A stretch of 30,385 nucleotides of DNA. Source: CAZISM01 sp964541895. GTDB lineage: Bacteria > Zhuqueibacterota > Zhuqueibacteria > Residuimicrobiales > Residuimicrobiaceae. This document shows, one piece after another, positions 8,000-16,148 of the stretch. Below the pieces are notes generated by a model. The model was not told the DNA's origin, did no database searches, and saw only the letters and a list, made by a program, of their open reading frames with translations. The stretch's first letter is position 1; the number at the start of each line of letters is the position of its first letter. The translations under genes and the position numbers were made by a program. Location: assembly GCA_964541895.1 (NCBI GenBank), contig CAZISM010000063.1, positions 1 to 30,385 of the forward strand. The letters are read 5' to 3'.

Positions 8000-9235
8000 A
8001 TGAGTATGTGGGATGCCCATATCGAATCGTTCCGCATGGCGCTGGCAGCCATCAAAGCCAACAAAACCCGTGGTATTCTCACCACCCTTGGCATCATCAT
8101 CGGCATTGTCGCCGTAGCCACCACCATGACCGTAGCCAACGGACTGGGCAACAATTTCAAGGAGAGCATTTCGTCCATCGGCTCGGATGTGCTCTATGTG
8201 TCGCGCATGCCGTGGATATTCAGCGGCAATTTTTTCCAGTTCCGCAACCGGCCCAACATCACCTTCAAAGAGAGCGAAAAGCTGAAGCACCGCCTGCATT
8301 CGGCGAAGGCGATCAACCCCAGCACCGGCACCAACAAAAACGTCAAATACCGCGCCACGGTGTTGGAAAACGTAGCCGTCATCGGCACGACCGACAAGCA
8401 TATCCTGGTTTCCTCATCCGTGCCGGAATTGGGTCGCTTTTTCACCGGTGTGGACGTTCAATATAAAAAATACAACTGCGTCATCGGTGCGGATATCAAG
8501 GAGCAGCTCTTCAAAGACCTCGATCCCATCAACAAAAAAATCAATATCGGCTATTATAATTTCCGCGTAATCGGTGTGATGGAAAAGCAGGGCAGCGCCG
8601 GCTTTTTCGGCGGCCCCAATTTCGACCGGCAGATTTTTCTGCCCATAACCACCTTTATGCAGGCGTTCGGCGGCAACAACCGGGAGTTCAACATCGCCGT
8701 AAAATCGCCCAGCCCGGAAGCCATGGAAGATTTTCGTTTCGAACTGACCGGCGAGATGCGCAAGCTGCGCAAACTGAAACCCACCGAGCAGGAGAATTTC
8801 AGCATCAACACCATGGACAGCCTGTTGAACGCCTACAACAACGTCATGGGGGTGGTGGTGCTCATCGGCATGATCATCACCGGCGTCTCTCTGTTTGTCG
8901 GCGGCATCGGCGTCATGAACATCATGTTCGTCTCCGTCACCGAGCGCACCCGCGAGATCGGCATCCGCAAGGCCATCGGCGCCAAGCGGCGCTCCATCCT
9001 GGTGCAGTTCCTGTTCGAATCATCGTTCATATGTCTGATCGGCGGCGCCATCGGCGTGCTGCTCTCGTTTGCCGTTGCCGGTCTGATCAACAAACTGGTA
9101 TTGCCCGCCACCGTGTCGCTGCCGATTGTGATCATCGCGCTCTGCGTCTCGTTGCTGGTGGGGGTGTTGTCCGGCATTATTCCGGCCTTCCGGGCTTCGC
9201 GTCTGCATCCCATCGATGCATTGCGTTACGAATAA
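8000..9235 (+). CDS. MacB/FtsX-type ABC transporter permease (no ATPase domain)
   Basis: 411 residues. One membrane helix near the N-terminus (about 25-47, LTTLGIIIGIVAVATTMTV) is followed by a large periplasmic domain of the MacB_PCD type (about 50-275) and three further helices (about 280-308, 337-358, 374-397). The cytoplasmic loop ERTREIGIRKAIGAKRR is the FtsX-family coupling helix that contacts the ATPase. MacB proper carries an N-terminal ATPase in the same chain; here it is absent, so an ATPase must come from elsewhere. The gene lies 12 bases after the adaptor and 10 bases before a second permease. It is related to that neighbour but clearly diverged, which suggests they form a heterodimer. 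Confidence 0.88.
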   Translation: MSMWDAHIESFRMALAAIKANKTRGILTTLGIIIGIVAVATTMTVANGLGNNFKESISSIGSDVLYVSRMPWIFSGNFFQFRNRPNITFKESEKLKHRLHSAKAINPSTGTNKNVKYRATVLENVAVIGTTDKHILVSSSVPELGRFFTGVDVQYKKYNCVIGADIKEQLFKDLDPINKKINIGYYNFRVIGVMEKQGSAGFFGGPNFDRQIFLPITTFMQAFGGNNREFNIAVKSPSPEAMEDFRFELTGEMRKLRKLKPTEQENFSINTMDSLLNAYNNVMGVVVLIGMIITGVSLFVGGIGVMNIMFVSVTERTREIGIRKAIGAKRRSILVQFLFESSFICLIGGAIGVLLSFAVAGLINKLVLPATVSLPIVIIALCVSLLVGVLSGIIPAFRASRLHPIDALRYE

Positions 9236-9245
9236 CGAGGTGGCT

Positions 9246-10493
9246 ATGTTTTTTATCGAAGCGTTCAAAATGGCTCTGGCGGCCATCGCCGCCCACAAGC
9301 TGCGCTCCTTTCTGACCCTGGTCGGCATCATCGCCGGCGTGGCCTCCATCATCGGCGTCATGACCGGCATCTCGGTGATTCAGACTTCGATAGAGAAAGA
9401 GCTGAGTGTGCTGGGCACGCAGACGTTTCAGGTGCAAAAATTCGCTGCCGGCGGACCCATCAGCGAACAGGAGATGCGCAAGATCATGGCGCGCCGGCCG
9501 CTGACGGTGGAACACGCCGATCTGATCCGCGAAAAAGTGCAGTCGGCCGATCTCATCGGCGCCGAGCTGTGGAGTTTCGGCCACACCGCCAAATACCAGG
9601 GCAAAGCCACCAACGCCAATCTTACCATTTGCGGCGGCACCCCTGAATACTCGGAAAACAACACCCACTATGTGGTCAAAGGCCGCAATCTCACCGCTGA
9701 GGATTTGAAAATCGGCCGCAGTGTGGTGGTCATCGGTCCGGCCATAGCCGGCGAACTCTTTCCCTGGATCGATCCCCTGGAGAAAACCATCAAAATCGAC
9801 GGCCACAAGTTTACCGTCATCGGCCTCCTCGAGGAGAAAAAATCCTCCTTCGGCGGCGGTTTTGACAACTATATGATTATGCCGATTTCACGATTCCAGC
9901 AGGTGTTTAATGACCGGGACAATTTTGGCCGGGAACGATCCGTTAATGTAACCGTGCGCGCCAAACGGCCGGAACTGCTGGTCGATGCCATTGAAGAGAC
10001 CCGGGCGATCATGCGCATGCAGCGCGGCTTGAAGCCTGGACAAGAAGATGATTTTACAATATTTACCAACGACAGCCAAATCAAGGTCTTTAACCGTACC
10101 ACCGCCGGCATCAAGATCGGCTCGTTTGTCATCGGCATCGTGGCCCTCATCGTGGCCGGCATCGGCATAATGAACATCATGCTGGTTTCGGTGACGGAAC
10201 GAACCCACGAAATCGGCATCCGCAAATCCCTCGGCGCCAGACGAAAGAACATTCTTTTGCAGTTTCTGCTGGAAGCGGTGGTGCTGTCCAACATCGGCGG
10301 CATCATCGGTGTGGCAGTGGGATTCGGTCTCGGTAACCTGGTAAGCCTTTTTACCCAGTTCGCTGCGCATGTTCCCCTGGAGTGGAGCCTGGCCGGTTTG
10401 GTGTTTTGCACGGCGGTCGGCCTCATCTTTGGTTTCTGGCCGGCGGTCAAAGCCTCCAAGCTGGATCCCATTGTCGCCCTTCGCTATGAATAA
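9246..10493 (+). CDS. Second MacB/FtsX-type ABC transporter permease
   Basis: 415 residues from the ATG at 9246, preceded by GAGGTG. Topology is as in the preceding permease: an N-terminal helix (LTLVGIIAGVASIIGVMTGI), a MacB_PCD-type periplasmic domain, and three C-terminal helices with the coupling segment ERTHEIGIRKSLGARRK. It ends in ALRYE, like its neighbour. The two differ throughout the periplasmic domain, which suggests an old duplication and a heterodimeric transporter working with the MacA-like adaptor. No ATP-binding protein (Walker A, LSGGQ) is encoded next to them. No clear terminator follows. Confidence 0.88.
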   Translation: MFFIEAFKMALAAIAAHKLRSFLTLVGIIAGVASIIGVMTGISVIQTSIEKELSVLGTQTFQVQKFAAGGPISEQEMRKIMARRPLTVEHADLIREKVQSADLIGAELWSFGHTAKYQGKATNANLTICGGTPEYSENNTHYVVKGRNLTAEDLKIGRSVVVIGPAIAGELFPWIDPLEKTIKIDGHKFTVIGLLEEKKSSFGGGFDNYMIMPISRFQQVFNDRDNFGRERSVNVTVRAKRPELLVDAIEETRAIMRMQRGLKPGQEDDFTIFTNDSQIKVFNRTTAGIKIGSFVIGIVALIVAGIGIMNIMLVSVTERTHEIGIRKSLGARRKNILLQFLLEAVVLSNIGGIIGVAVGFGLGNLVSLFTQFAAHVPLEWSLAGLVFCTAVGLIFGFWPAVKASKLDPIVALRYE

Positions 10494-10724
10494 CCATGTA
10501 TCATTAATATGCTTATTCCCCTGCAACTTGGCTTGATACGCCTGATCCCAGCCCAAACCACTGCTTCAGCTTTTGCACACCGTCTGGCCAAAAAAATTAT
10601 TATTTTCGGGAATTAAATCCATACCGAAATGGTTTTCAAGTGTATTATAACAATCCAAAATAGCAGCACCACTGGGGAAATTAGTGTGGTGATGGCAATG
10701 GGCAATTTATGGAAGAGGTGCGTC
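10494..10724 (+). other. Intergenic region upstream of the small secreted protein
   Basis: 231 bp with no gene I can support. It is A/T-richer than its surroundings between about 10590 and 10660. TATTATAAC (10643-10651) could hold a -10 element, but no good -35 is present 16-18 bp before it. A weak 6-bp stem (CACCAC with GTGGTG) lies between about 10667 and 10692. There is no terminator for the preceding permease gene. Confidence 0.4.
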
Positions 10725-11084
10725 ATGAAAAAGATGCTGAGTGTTGCGGTGCTGATTTTTGTGCTTAGTCTGGCGGCTTTTGCCGGCGAACAGGATTTTG
10801 TGTTGGTAAACGAGACCGGTCTGACCATCGACCAGTTCTACTGCTCCCCCACCAAATCCAATGATTGGGAAGAGGATGTGCTGGGGCAGGATACGCTCGC
10901 AGACGGCGAACAGGTGGAAATCAATTTCAGCCGTGACGAAGCGTCCTGCAAATGGGATCTGATGATTGTCGACGAAGAAGGCGACAAGATCTATTGGACC
11001 AACATCGACTTGTGCGAAGCAGCCAAAATCACTCTGCATTATGAGGGCGGCAAACCCACAGCAACCATTGAAAAGGCTCAATAA
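10725..11084 (+). CDS. Small secreted protein of unknown function
   Basis: 119 residues from the ATG at 10725, with GAAGAGGTG as ribosome site. A clear signal peptide ends at AFA (residue 20), giving a mature protein of about 99 residues. The mature part begins FVLVNETGLTIDQFYCSP and contains SNDWEEDVLGQDTLADGEQV, CKWDLMIVDEEGD and IDLCEAAKITL. This is the pattern of a compact beta-sandwich with three cysteines (40, 75, 97). I have seen this pattern in small conserved exported proteins of many bacteria but know no function for it. An upstream in-frame start exists near 10629 but lacks a ribosome site and would bury the signal peptide. The gene is followed by an intrinsic terminator and so is probably its own transcription unit or the last gene of one. 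Confidence 0.75.
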   Translation: MKKMLSVAVLIFVLSLAAFAGEQDFVLVNETGLTIDQFYCSPTKSNDWEEDVLGQDTLADGEQVEINFSRDEASCKWDLMIVDEEGDKIYWTNIDLCEAAKITLHYEGGKPTATIEKAQ

Positions 11085-11110
11085 CGCGACTCATACAGTT
11101 TCATCGTTAG

Positions 11111-11141
11111 AGCCACTCCCGGATATCGAGAGTGGCTTTTT
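11111..11141 (+). terminator. Intrinsic (rho-independent) terminator
   Basis: The arms AGCCACTC (11111-11118) and GAGTGGCT (11130-11137) form a perfect 8-bp stem with an 11-nt loop, directly followed by a T run (to 11141). It lies 27 bases after the stop of the small secreted protein and is the clearest terminator in the window. Confidence 0.85.
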
Positions 11142-11146
11142 CATTA

Positions 11147-11175
11147 TTGGATATCTGTAGATGATTTGCTATATT
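11147..11175 (+). promoter_or_regulatory. Probable promoter of the PP2C phosphatase gene
   Basis: TTGGAT (11147-11152), a 17-bp spacer and TATATT (11170-11175) lie directly behind the terminator. Initiation would fall near 11182, which places the ATG at 11161 before the transcript starts and supports the ATG at 11209. It is a consensus-type match only. Confidence 0.45.
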
Positions 11176-11208
11176 TTTGTACACGCTTTCAACTTACAGC
11201 AGGTATCC

Positions 11209-12402
11209 ATGACAGATCCGAAAATATTTTATCGCGAACTGGACGCGCTCCTGGCCAAGATCCGCATCGAACAGGCCGGCGTCCATTTTCTCAAACACAT
11301 CCTCACCGAGCTGGACGAGGATTTCGGCCGCAGACTCCACTTTGGACAGGGACGAATCTATGAATTGTCCGATCGCCTGTTCACCCTGACCCACAGCAAC
11401 GGCGTAAAGCCGGCCGCCGCCTACCAGACCGAACTGCCGCTGACCGCTACGGTCGTCCAACTGGCTTATAAAAATCGCAGCTATATCTATGATCAATCCG
11501 AATTGAGCAGGGGCTTTTTCACCACACCGCCGAATCCGGCACCGGCACAGGCCGCCTTTTGGGTTCATTCGCCAGAACGGCAATGGCTGTTCGTGTTCTC
11601 GCTTTTTGACGGCTGGGTGCGGGAAGAGGTCAACCTGTTCCTCAACTCGGTGCGCACCGCCATGAATTACCGGTTGTTCTCCGACGCGGTCGGCGCCCGC
11701 CTGGAACGGGCGGTACAGATTCAGAAAAGCCTGCTGCCTACCGAAGCGCCGGACATACCCGGCTACCAGATCGCCGGCCGTTCGCAGCCCGCAGAAATGG
11801 TGGGCGGCGACTTTTTTGACTATTATGAGCTGGGAGAAGGCACCTTTGGGGTGGGGCTGGGCGACGCCAGCGGCCACGGCCTGCCGGCGGCGCTGTTGAT
11901 CCGCGATGTGGTCATCGGCCTGCGCATGGGGCTGTCACTGGAATTCCGCACGGTTCACACCCTGCGCCGTTTGAACCATGTCATCCAGCGCAGCACCTTT
12001 GCCAGCAACTTTGTCTCACTCTTTATCGGCGAGTTCGAAGCCGACGGCCACCTCTTTTTCGTCAATGCCGGCCACCCGGCGCCTATCCTGGTGCACGGCC
12101 ACGACGTCAAGGAACTGGCCGCCACCGGCATCACCCTGGGCTTTCTGGAAGAGATCCAGCTCGGACGGGATTATGTGCGCATGCCGACCGGCTCGGTGCT
12201 GGTGATCTATAGCGACGGCATTGTGGAACGGATGAACCAGGCGGGCGACATGTTCGGCGTCGAACGCCTGCGCGATTTTATCATCGCTCACCAGACCCTG
12301 GAGGCGCAGGCGCTGCTGGAGTTGTTGTTCGAGACCGTAATTGAATTTGGTCGTGGCGCCGCCTGGGAAGACGACGCCACGCTGGTAGTGATCAAACACT
12401 AG
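11209..12402 (+). CDS. SpoIIE/RsbU-type PP2C serine phosphatase with N-terminal sensor-like region
   Basis: 397 residues from the ATG at 11209 (AGCAGG five bases upstream, and a promoter whose predicted start site excludes the ATG at 11161). Residues about 10-150 form a GAF-like alpha/beta region without a motif I can name. A linker helix carries the RsbU-type signature QIQKSLLP (about 171-178). The catalytic PP2C domain has the metal-binding blocks GGDFFDYY (199-206), GDASGHG (218-224), YSDGIVE and the final DDATLVVIK. Such enzymes dephosphorylate anti-anti-sigma (STAS) proteins in partner-switching regulation. No STAS protein or RsbW-like kinase is in the window. Its stop lies one base from the stop of the convergent PL22 gene. 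Confidence 0.85.
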   Translation: MTDPKIFYRELDALLAKIRIEQAGVHFLKHILTELDEDFGRRLHFGQGRIYELSDRLFTLTHSNGVKPAAAYQTELPLTATVVQLAYKNRSYIYDQSELSRGFFTTPPNPAPAQAAFWVHSPERQWLFVFSLFDGWVREEVNLFLNSVRTAMNYRLFSDAVGARLERAVQIQKSLLPTEAPDIPGYQIAGRSQPAEMVGGDFFDYYELGEGTFGVGLGDASGHGLPAALLIRDVVIGLRMGLSLEFRTVHTLRRLNHVIQRSTFASNFVSLFIGEFEADGHLFFVNAGHPAPILVHGHDVKELAATGITLGFLEEIQLGRDYVRMPTGSVLVIYSDGIVERMNQAGDMFGVERLRDFIIAHQTLEAQALLELLFETVIEFGRGAAWEDDATLVVIKH

Positions 12403-12403
12403 T

Positions 12404-13555
12404 TCATTTCGAAACGATGGCGGCCAACGGCACCACAAACACCTGCGGCGTTCCGGAAGCATCCGACGTATAACAGGCAAACCGGCCGCTGCTGCTCAAG
12501 GTGGGATGAACGTGCGAAAACTGGCCGGCCGCGTCGATGCTGGCGTTGGGCCAGCAGAGAAACGTCTCTTGGCCGGTCACTAGATCGATCAGGATCAACG
12601 GATTGCGGTCCGGGTCCTGGCCGTCGCTGAGAAACCAGCGTCCGTCCATGGAAGAGACGCCGTGGCCGAGACGTATCTGATCATGCCGATAATGCTCACG
12701 CCAGTCTCCCCCCTGCCGATTCATGGAACAGATCGACACCGGAATCCATGCCGGCTGTGTCTTTTTATAAAAGAAGAAACGCTGCCCGTCCGCGGACCAG
12801 CTCTCGTGGGTGGCCCTGTATCCATAAGGCATCATCAAAAATGGTTTGGCCTGGCCGCTCTTCATATCGACAAGCCATGTCCGTGCTCGCTTCTCCAGCG
12901 GCAAGCTCATATCGTCTTGTGTATCCGGTCCCGGCACAAAACTGATCAGGTCCGGATTGGTGGGACAGATCAGCGGATGGGAGAAGCGGCCGGCCTTCCA
13001 GTTTAAAGCCAGCTTGACCTCACCGCTGTTCAAATTCACCCGGTAAATGCACAGGCCGGAATCGGTACGGCTGGACACCAATGTATAACCGGCATCAGCC
13101 GTAAACGAACTGGAGAAATGGATCGCGGAAGAAAAGGCATTATTAAAATCATACCATACGGACTCTTTCAATTTAGCGACATGGCTTTTGTAAAGCACAT
13201 TGCCGTGAATATAGCAGACGTTTTTGCCGTCCGGGTGCATGGTAAAAGTGAACGGTGAAATATCTTTCTTGTCCGTGAGGCGTACGATTTCGCGTTTACG
13301 CAGGTCCGCGCGATACAACTGCCAGTTGCCACAGCGGCAGGAACCAAAAACCAAATAGCGATCGTCTGCGGTAAACGCCTGGCGCTCAAAATATACGGCC
13401 ACACTGGCAGAATCATGGCTGGTGATCTGCCAGACCTGGTGACCAGTGACGGGATCTGGAAATTTCTTCCATTCGGACTTCCAGCGCTCTCGCGCCAGTA
13501 CCGGCCACGACGCCGTACAGATTAGAATCAGGATCAACCAAACCTTTTTTTTCAT
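12404..13555 (-). CDS. ogl: Oligogalacturonate lyase, PL22 family, exported
   Basis: 383 residues from the ATG at 13555, selected because GGAG lies five bases upstream; a GTG two codons earlier overlaps that site. The protein is a beta-propeller matching PL22 along its length: KFPDPVTGHQVWQIT near the start, YFERQAFTADDRYLVF, THESWSADG, LGHGVSSMDGRW and QFSHVHPTLSSSG. The series His250, His298, Gln345, His348 and His350 matches the family's catalytic His and its Mn-binding set, including the exact Q-x-x-H-x-H spacing. The enzyme cuts short, often unsaturated, oligogalacturonides into 4-deoxy-uronate units. Classical Ogl is cytoplasmic, but this one starts with a signal peptide (hydrophobic 4-18, VLA cleavage), so it should act in the periplasm. 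It is the last gene of the minus-strand series and lies 24 bases after the GH20-like gene. Confidence 0.88.
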   Translation of the reverse strand: MKKKVWLILILICTASWPVLARERWKSEWKKFPDPVTGHQVWQITSHDSASVAVYFERQAFTADDRYLVFGSCRCGNWQLYRADLRKREIVRLTDKKDISPFTFTMHPDGKNVCYIHGNVLYKSHVAKLKESVWYDFNNAFSSAIHFSSSFTADAGYTLVSSRTDSGLCIYRVNLNSGEVKLALNWKAGRFSHPLICPTNPDLISFVPGPDTQDDMSLPLEKRARTWLVDMKSGQAKPFLMMPYGYRATHESWSADGQRFFFYKKTQPAWIPVSICSMNRQGGDWREHYRHDQIRLGHGVSSMDGRWFLSDGQDPDRNPLILIDLVTGQETFLCWPNASIDAAGQFSHVHPTLSSSGRFACYTSDASGTPQVFVVPLAAIVSK

Positions 13556-13579
13556 ACGCACTCCGCATTATATCGAATA

Positions 13580-16132
13580 CTAGTTGATGATACGATACCG
13601 GTGATCGTGATTGCGTATCGTGACATCGGAAATCTGAAACGAAAAACCCCAGCCGCCATTGCCTTGAAAAATTTTCAGCAACAGATGATTTTTGCCCGGC
13701 TGCAAATCCAGCAGCACCTGATCCTCATCCACCGCCAGATTGCGTTTGACCAGTTTTTTAAAAACGACGCGGCCATTAAGAATAATTTCAATACCGTCGT
13801 TGCTGCCGAAACGAGCCTGCACTGTTCTCGCCTGCGGGCAATCGATCTGACTGTAGGCATAGACCAGCACTTTTTTATTGTCCTCGTAGAGCGGCAACAG
13901 ATCAATCTCGGCCGGACTGGGTGAGTTGAATTTTCGCCAGCGCGTCTTGCGGCCTTGCGGCCACTCGGTCTCGGACCAGACCGTGGGCCGGACCTGCCGC
14001 TCTCCGCCCAGCGAAGCAAGATAATCCACCTCCTCGCCGCTGTATTGAGGATTGGGAAACGGTCCGCACATGAGCCAGCCGGTAAAATAGCGGCTGACCG
14101 ACTCCTCCATGTCCAGACGAACCTGGTTGGGCGGCGGCAGGAAATGGCCTTTGCCGTGATCAGCGGCAGCGGCTGTCACCAGCTGCACCACCTCGTCGAG
14201 GGCGTCGACTTTGCGTTCATATCGCTGCAGAATTCTCTCCAGATAATAGGGCCGATTCTCCAGCAGCCACAAGCGCTGGAATTCGGCTGCCAGGCCCGCC
14301 AGCGCCTGCCGCTGCGCAGAAACCAGGCCGATAACCGCTGCCAGCTCGGCGCCAACCCGATCGCGCTCGCTCTGATGCCGGCAGGCGGCACGATACAGAT
14401 CCGCCGCCGCCTGCAGTTGAATCCTGCTTTCCGCCATGAATCGATATTGCTGCATGGAAAACCTGAGATAGTCGTAATCGCTTGCGTAGACCTTTGCCGG
14501 CGCTTTGGCGAGCACGCTATCCGCGCTCAGGCAGATATCGCGCACCGCATACCAGTCGTTCAAATTACTGCGCAACCGTTCCTCCGGATCCGGCACGATT
14601 TTGGACCAGAACACCGCTTCGTTCATCTCCTGTGTCGCCGCCAGATCGGCCAGCGGCGCCAGAGCCGTCACCGCCTGCGCCAGGGTCGGTCGCGGATTGC
14701 CGTACAGTGCTTTATCGACCCTTTCATCAAAGCCGGCTTTTGCCCTAGCGCCATCGGACCAGGACTGGTCGGCGGCGAACGCCACGCCGTACCAGTCGCG
14801 CGAAAAAGCGGCCGCACCGCCGTCATCCCACACCGTCGTCAGAGCGCCCATGACTCGGTGCGCTTTGCCATCGCGGATGAAATGGTGAATATTTTTTCGC
14901 GCCACCATGAAATCAGGCATGAGCCGCCGGGAGTTGAGAACGCCCGGACAGACTATTGTTTTGAAACCGGCCTGGACCAGCGGCCGGATCATCGTATCGA
15001 ACGAATCGGCGTCATCATAGTTCCAGGGCAACAGGACGGTTTCAGCCGGCAGTTTTTGCAGAATCTGCGGATGCTCGAGGGCGATGTCCGCCCACATCAT
15101 CATGATCTTGTCATGCTTTTTCAATTCGGCGCTGATGCGGTTGAGATGGTAGCTGTATACGCCGGCCGGGCCGATACTATCCACCATTTTTTTGGAAGCG
15201 CCACGACCCAGATCCCACACCTCATCGCAGTTGACATTGAAATAGGGCGAAGAAAAGGCCGGCGCCATATCGGCATAGATATCGGCCAGGAGCTGATAGC
15301 TCTCCTCTCGCGTCGGCGTCAACATGCGGCCGGCTTCACCCAGTTCCTGGTACTGCGGATAAGAGAGAATTTTTTCAAAATGGCCGAAGGATTGGAAATT
15401 ACCCACCAGTTGAATATGGTATTTCGCCGCATACTCGGCCCATTCGCGCCACTGCTGGACGGTGACGCCGCCGCCGACCGGAGCAAAGTCGGCATGCCGC
15501 GGGGTAGAGGTTATGTTTTCCGTATAATAGGTCAGCATATTCAGTTTTAATTCGGCGCAGCGACGGATCTGTTGTTTGACAAATTCCGTGGTCGGCAACG
15601 GTCCGCGGCTGATGTCGTCCAGAATCCCGCGCCAGGCCAGCTCCGGCCAGTCCACAACCGTCATGCAGGCCAGTCGCGTATCGCGGCAGTTGCGCAACAA
15701 CTGCACCAGGGTCTGCAGGCCGTAAAACAGACCCACCGGTTCCCTGGCCGCCAAACGAATCTGATTTGCGGCAATGGCGAGCACATAGCCCTGGGAGCCG
15801 ACGCGGTCGTCAGGCCAGAGGCCGTCCTTGTGACACGCCTGGTATAACTCGGCGTCGCCGTCCGGCAGGCCGATATGCAGCGCAGCTTTGCCCTGCTGAA
15901 CGAATCGGATCGAAGCACCGCCATAAAGACGGATGGCCTCCCGCAGCTCCACAAGGCCGGCGGTCAACGAGGTGGTATCCGGCACGGTCACGCGAACGGT
16001 GACGGGAGGGGACAGCCGGAAAAATCCCTTCTGCTCTTTGACCACCTGCGGCAACGGCACCACCGGAATGGCCGCCATGGCCTGAGTACATCCCATAGCG
16101 CACCATAAAACGAACACGGCAAGTCTTTTCAT
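13580..16132 (-). CDS. GH20-like exported hydrolase with C-terminal beta-sandwich
   Basis: 850 residues. The ATG at 16132 begins a signal peptide ending QAMAA; a longer in-frame reading would overlap the GH28-like gene and add 51 residues of low-complexity sequence. A GH20b-type N-domain (about 22-150, ending EPVGLFYGLQTLVQLL) precedes a TIM barrel (about 160-500). FNVNCDEVWDLGRG (298-311) has the Asp303-Glu304 pair at the place of the catalytic pair of family 20. The usual GGDE context is changed to NCDE, which is seen in GH20-like subgroups of uncertain activity. A helical region follows, and then a beta-sandwich (681-850) with WLMCGPF, FGSNDG, ILNGRVV and NHLLLKI, the same module as in the DUF4838 protein. 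The likely activity is exo-removal of a beta-linked N-acetylhexosamine or similar sugar; substrate uncertain. It starts 16 bases after the GH28-like stop and is part of the minus-strand operon. Confidence 0.78.
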   Translation of the reverse strand: MKRLAVFVLWCAMGCTQAMAAIPVVPLPQVVKEQKGFFRLSPPVTVRVTVPDTTSLTAGLVELREAIRLYGGASIRFVQQGKAALHIGLPDGDAELYQACHKDGLWPDDRVGSQGYVLAIAANQIRLAAREPVGLFYGLQTLVQLLRNCRDTRLACMTVVDWPELAWRGILDDISRGPLPTTEFVKQQIRRCAELKLNMLTYYTENITSTPRHADFAPVGGGVTVQQWREWAEYAAKYHIQLVGNFQSFGHFEKILSYPQYQELGEAGRMLTPTREESYQLLADIYADMAPAFSSPYFNVNCDEVWDLGRGASKKMVDSIGPAGVYSYHLNRISAELKKHDKIMMMWADIALEHPQILQKLPAETVLLPWNYDDADSFDTMIRPLVQAGFKTIVCPGVLNSRRLMPDFMVARKNIHHFIRDGKAHRVMGALTTVWDDGGAAAFSRDWYGVAFAADQSWSDGARAKAGFDERVDKALYGNPRPTLAQAVTALAPLADLAATQEMNEAVFWSKIVPDPEERLRSNLNDWYAVRDICLSADSVLAKAPAKVYASDYDYLRFSMQQYRFMAESRIQLQAAADLYRAACRHQSERDRVGAELAAVIGLVSAQRQALAGLAAEFQRLWLLENRPYYLERILQRYERKVDALDEVVQLVTAAAADHGKGHFLPPPNQVRLDMEESVSRYFTGWLMCGPFPNPQYSGEEVDYLASLGGERQVRPTVWSETEWPQGRKTRWRKFNSPSPAEIDLLPLYEDNKKVLVYAYSQIDCPQARTVQARFGSNDGIEIILNGRVVFKKLVKRNLAVDEDQVLLDLQPGKNHLLLKIFQGNGGWGFSFQISDVTIRNHDHRYRIIN

Positions 16133-16148
16133 AGATCTTTCGTCCCTG

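Noticed and set aside
13567..13572. Perfect TATAAT on the minus strand in front of the PL22 gene
   Set aside because: Initiation would fall about five bases before the start codon and remove the ribosome site, and no -35 is visible; the gene is more simply read from the operon.
13955..15550. Long plus-strand open frame (531 codons) opposite the GH20-like gene
   Set aside because: The minus strand there encodes recognisable GH20-like domains; the plus frame has no family features and is typical of antisense open frames in GC-rich genes.
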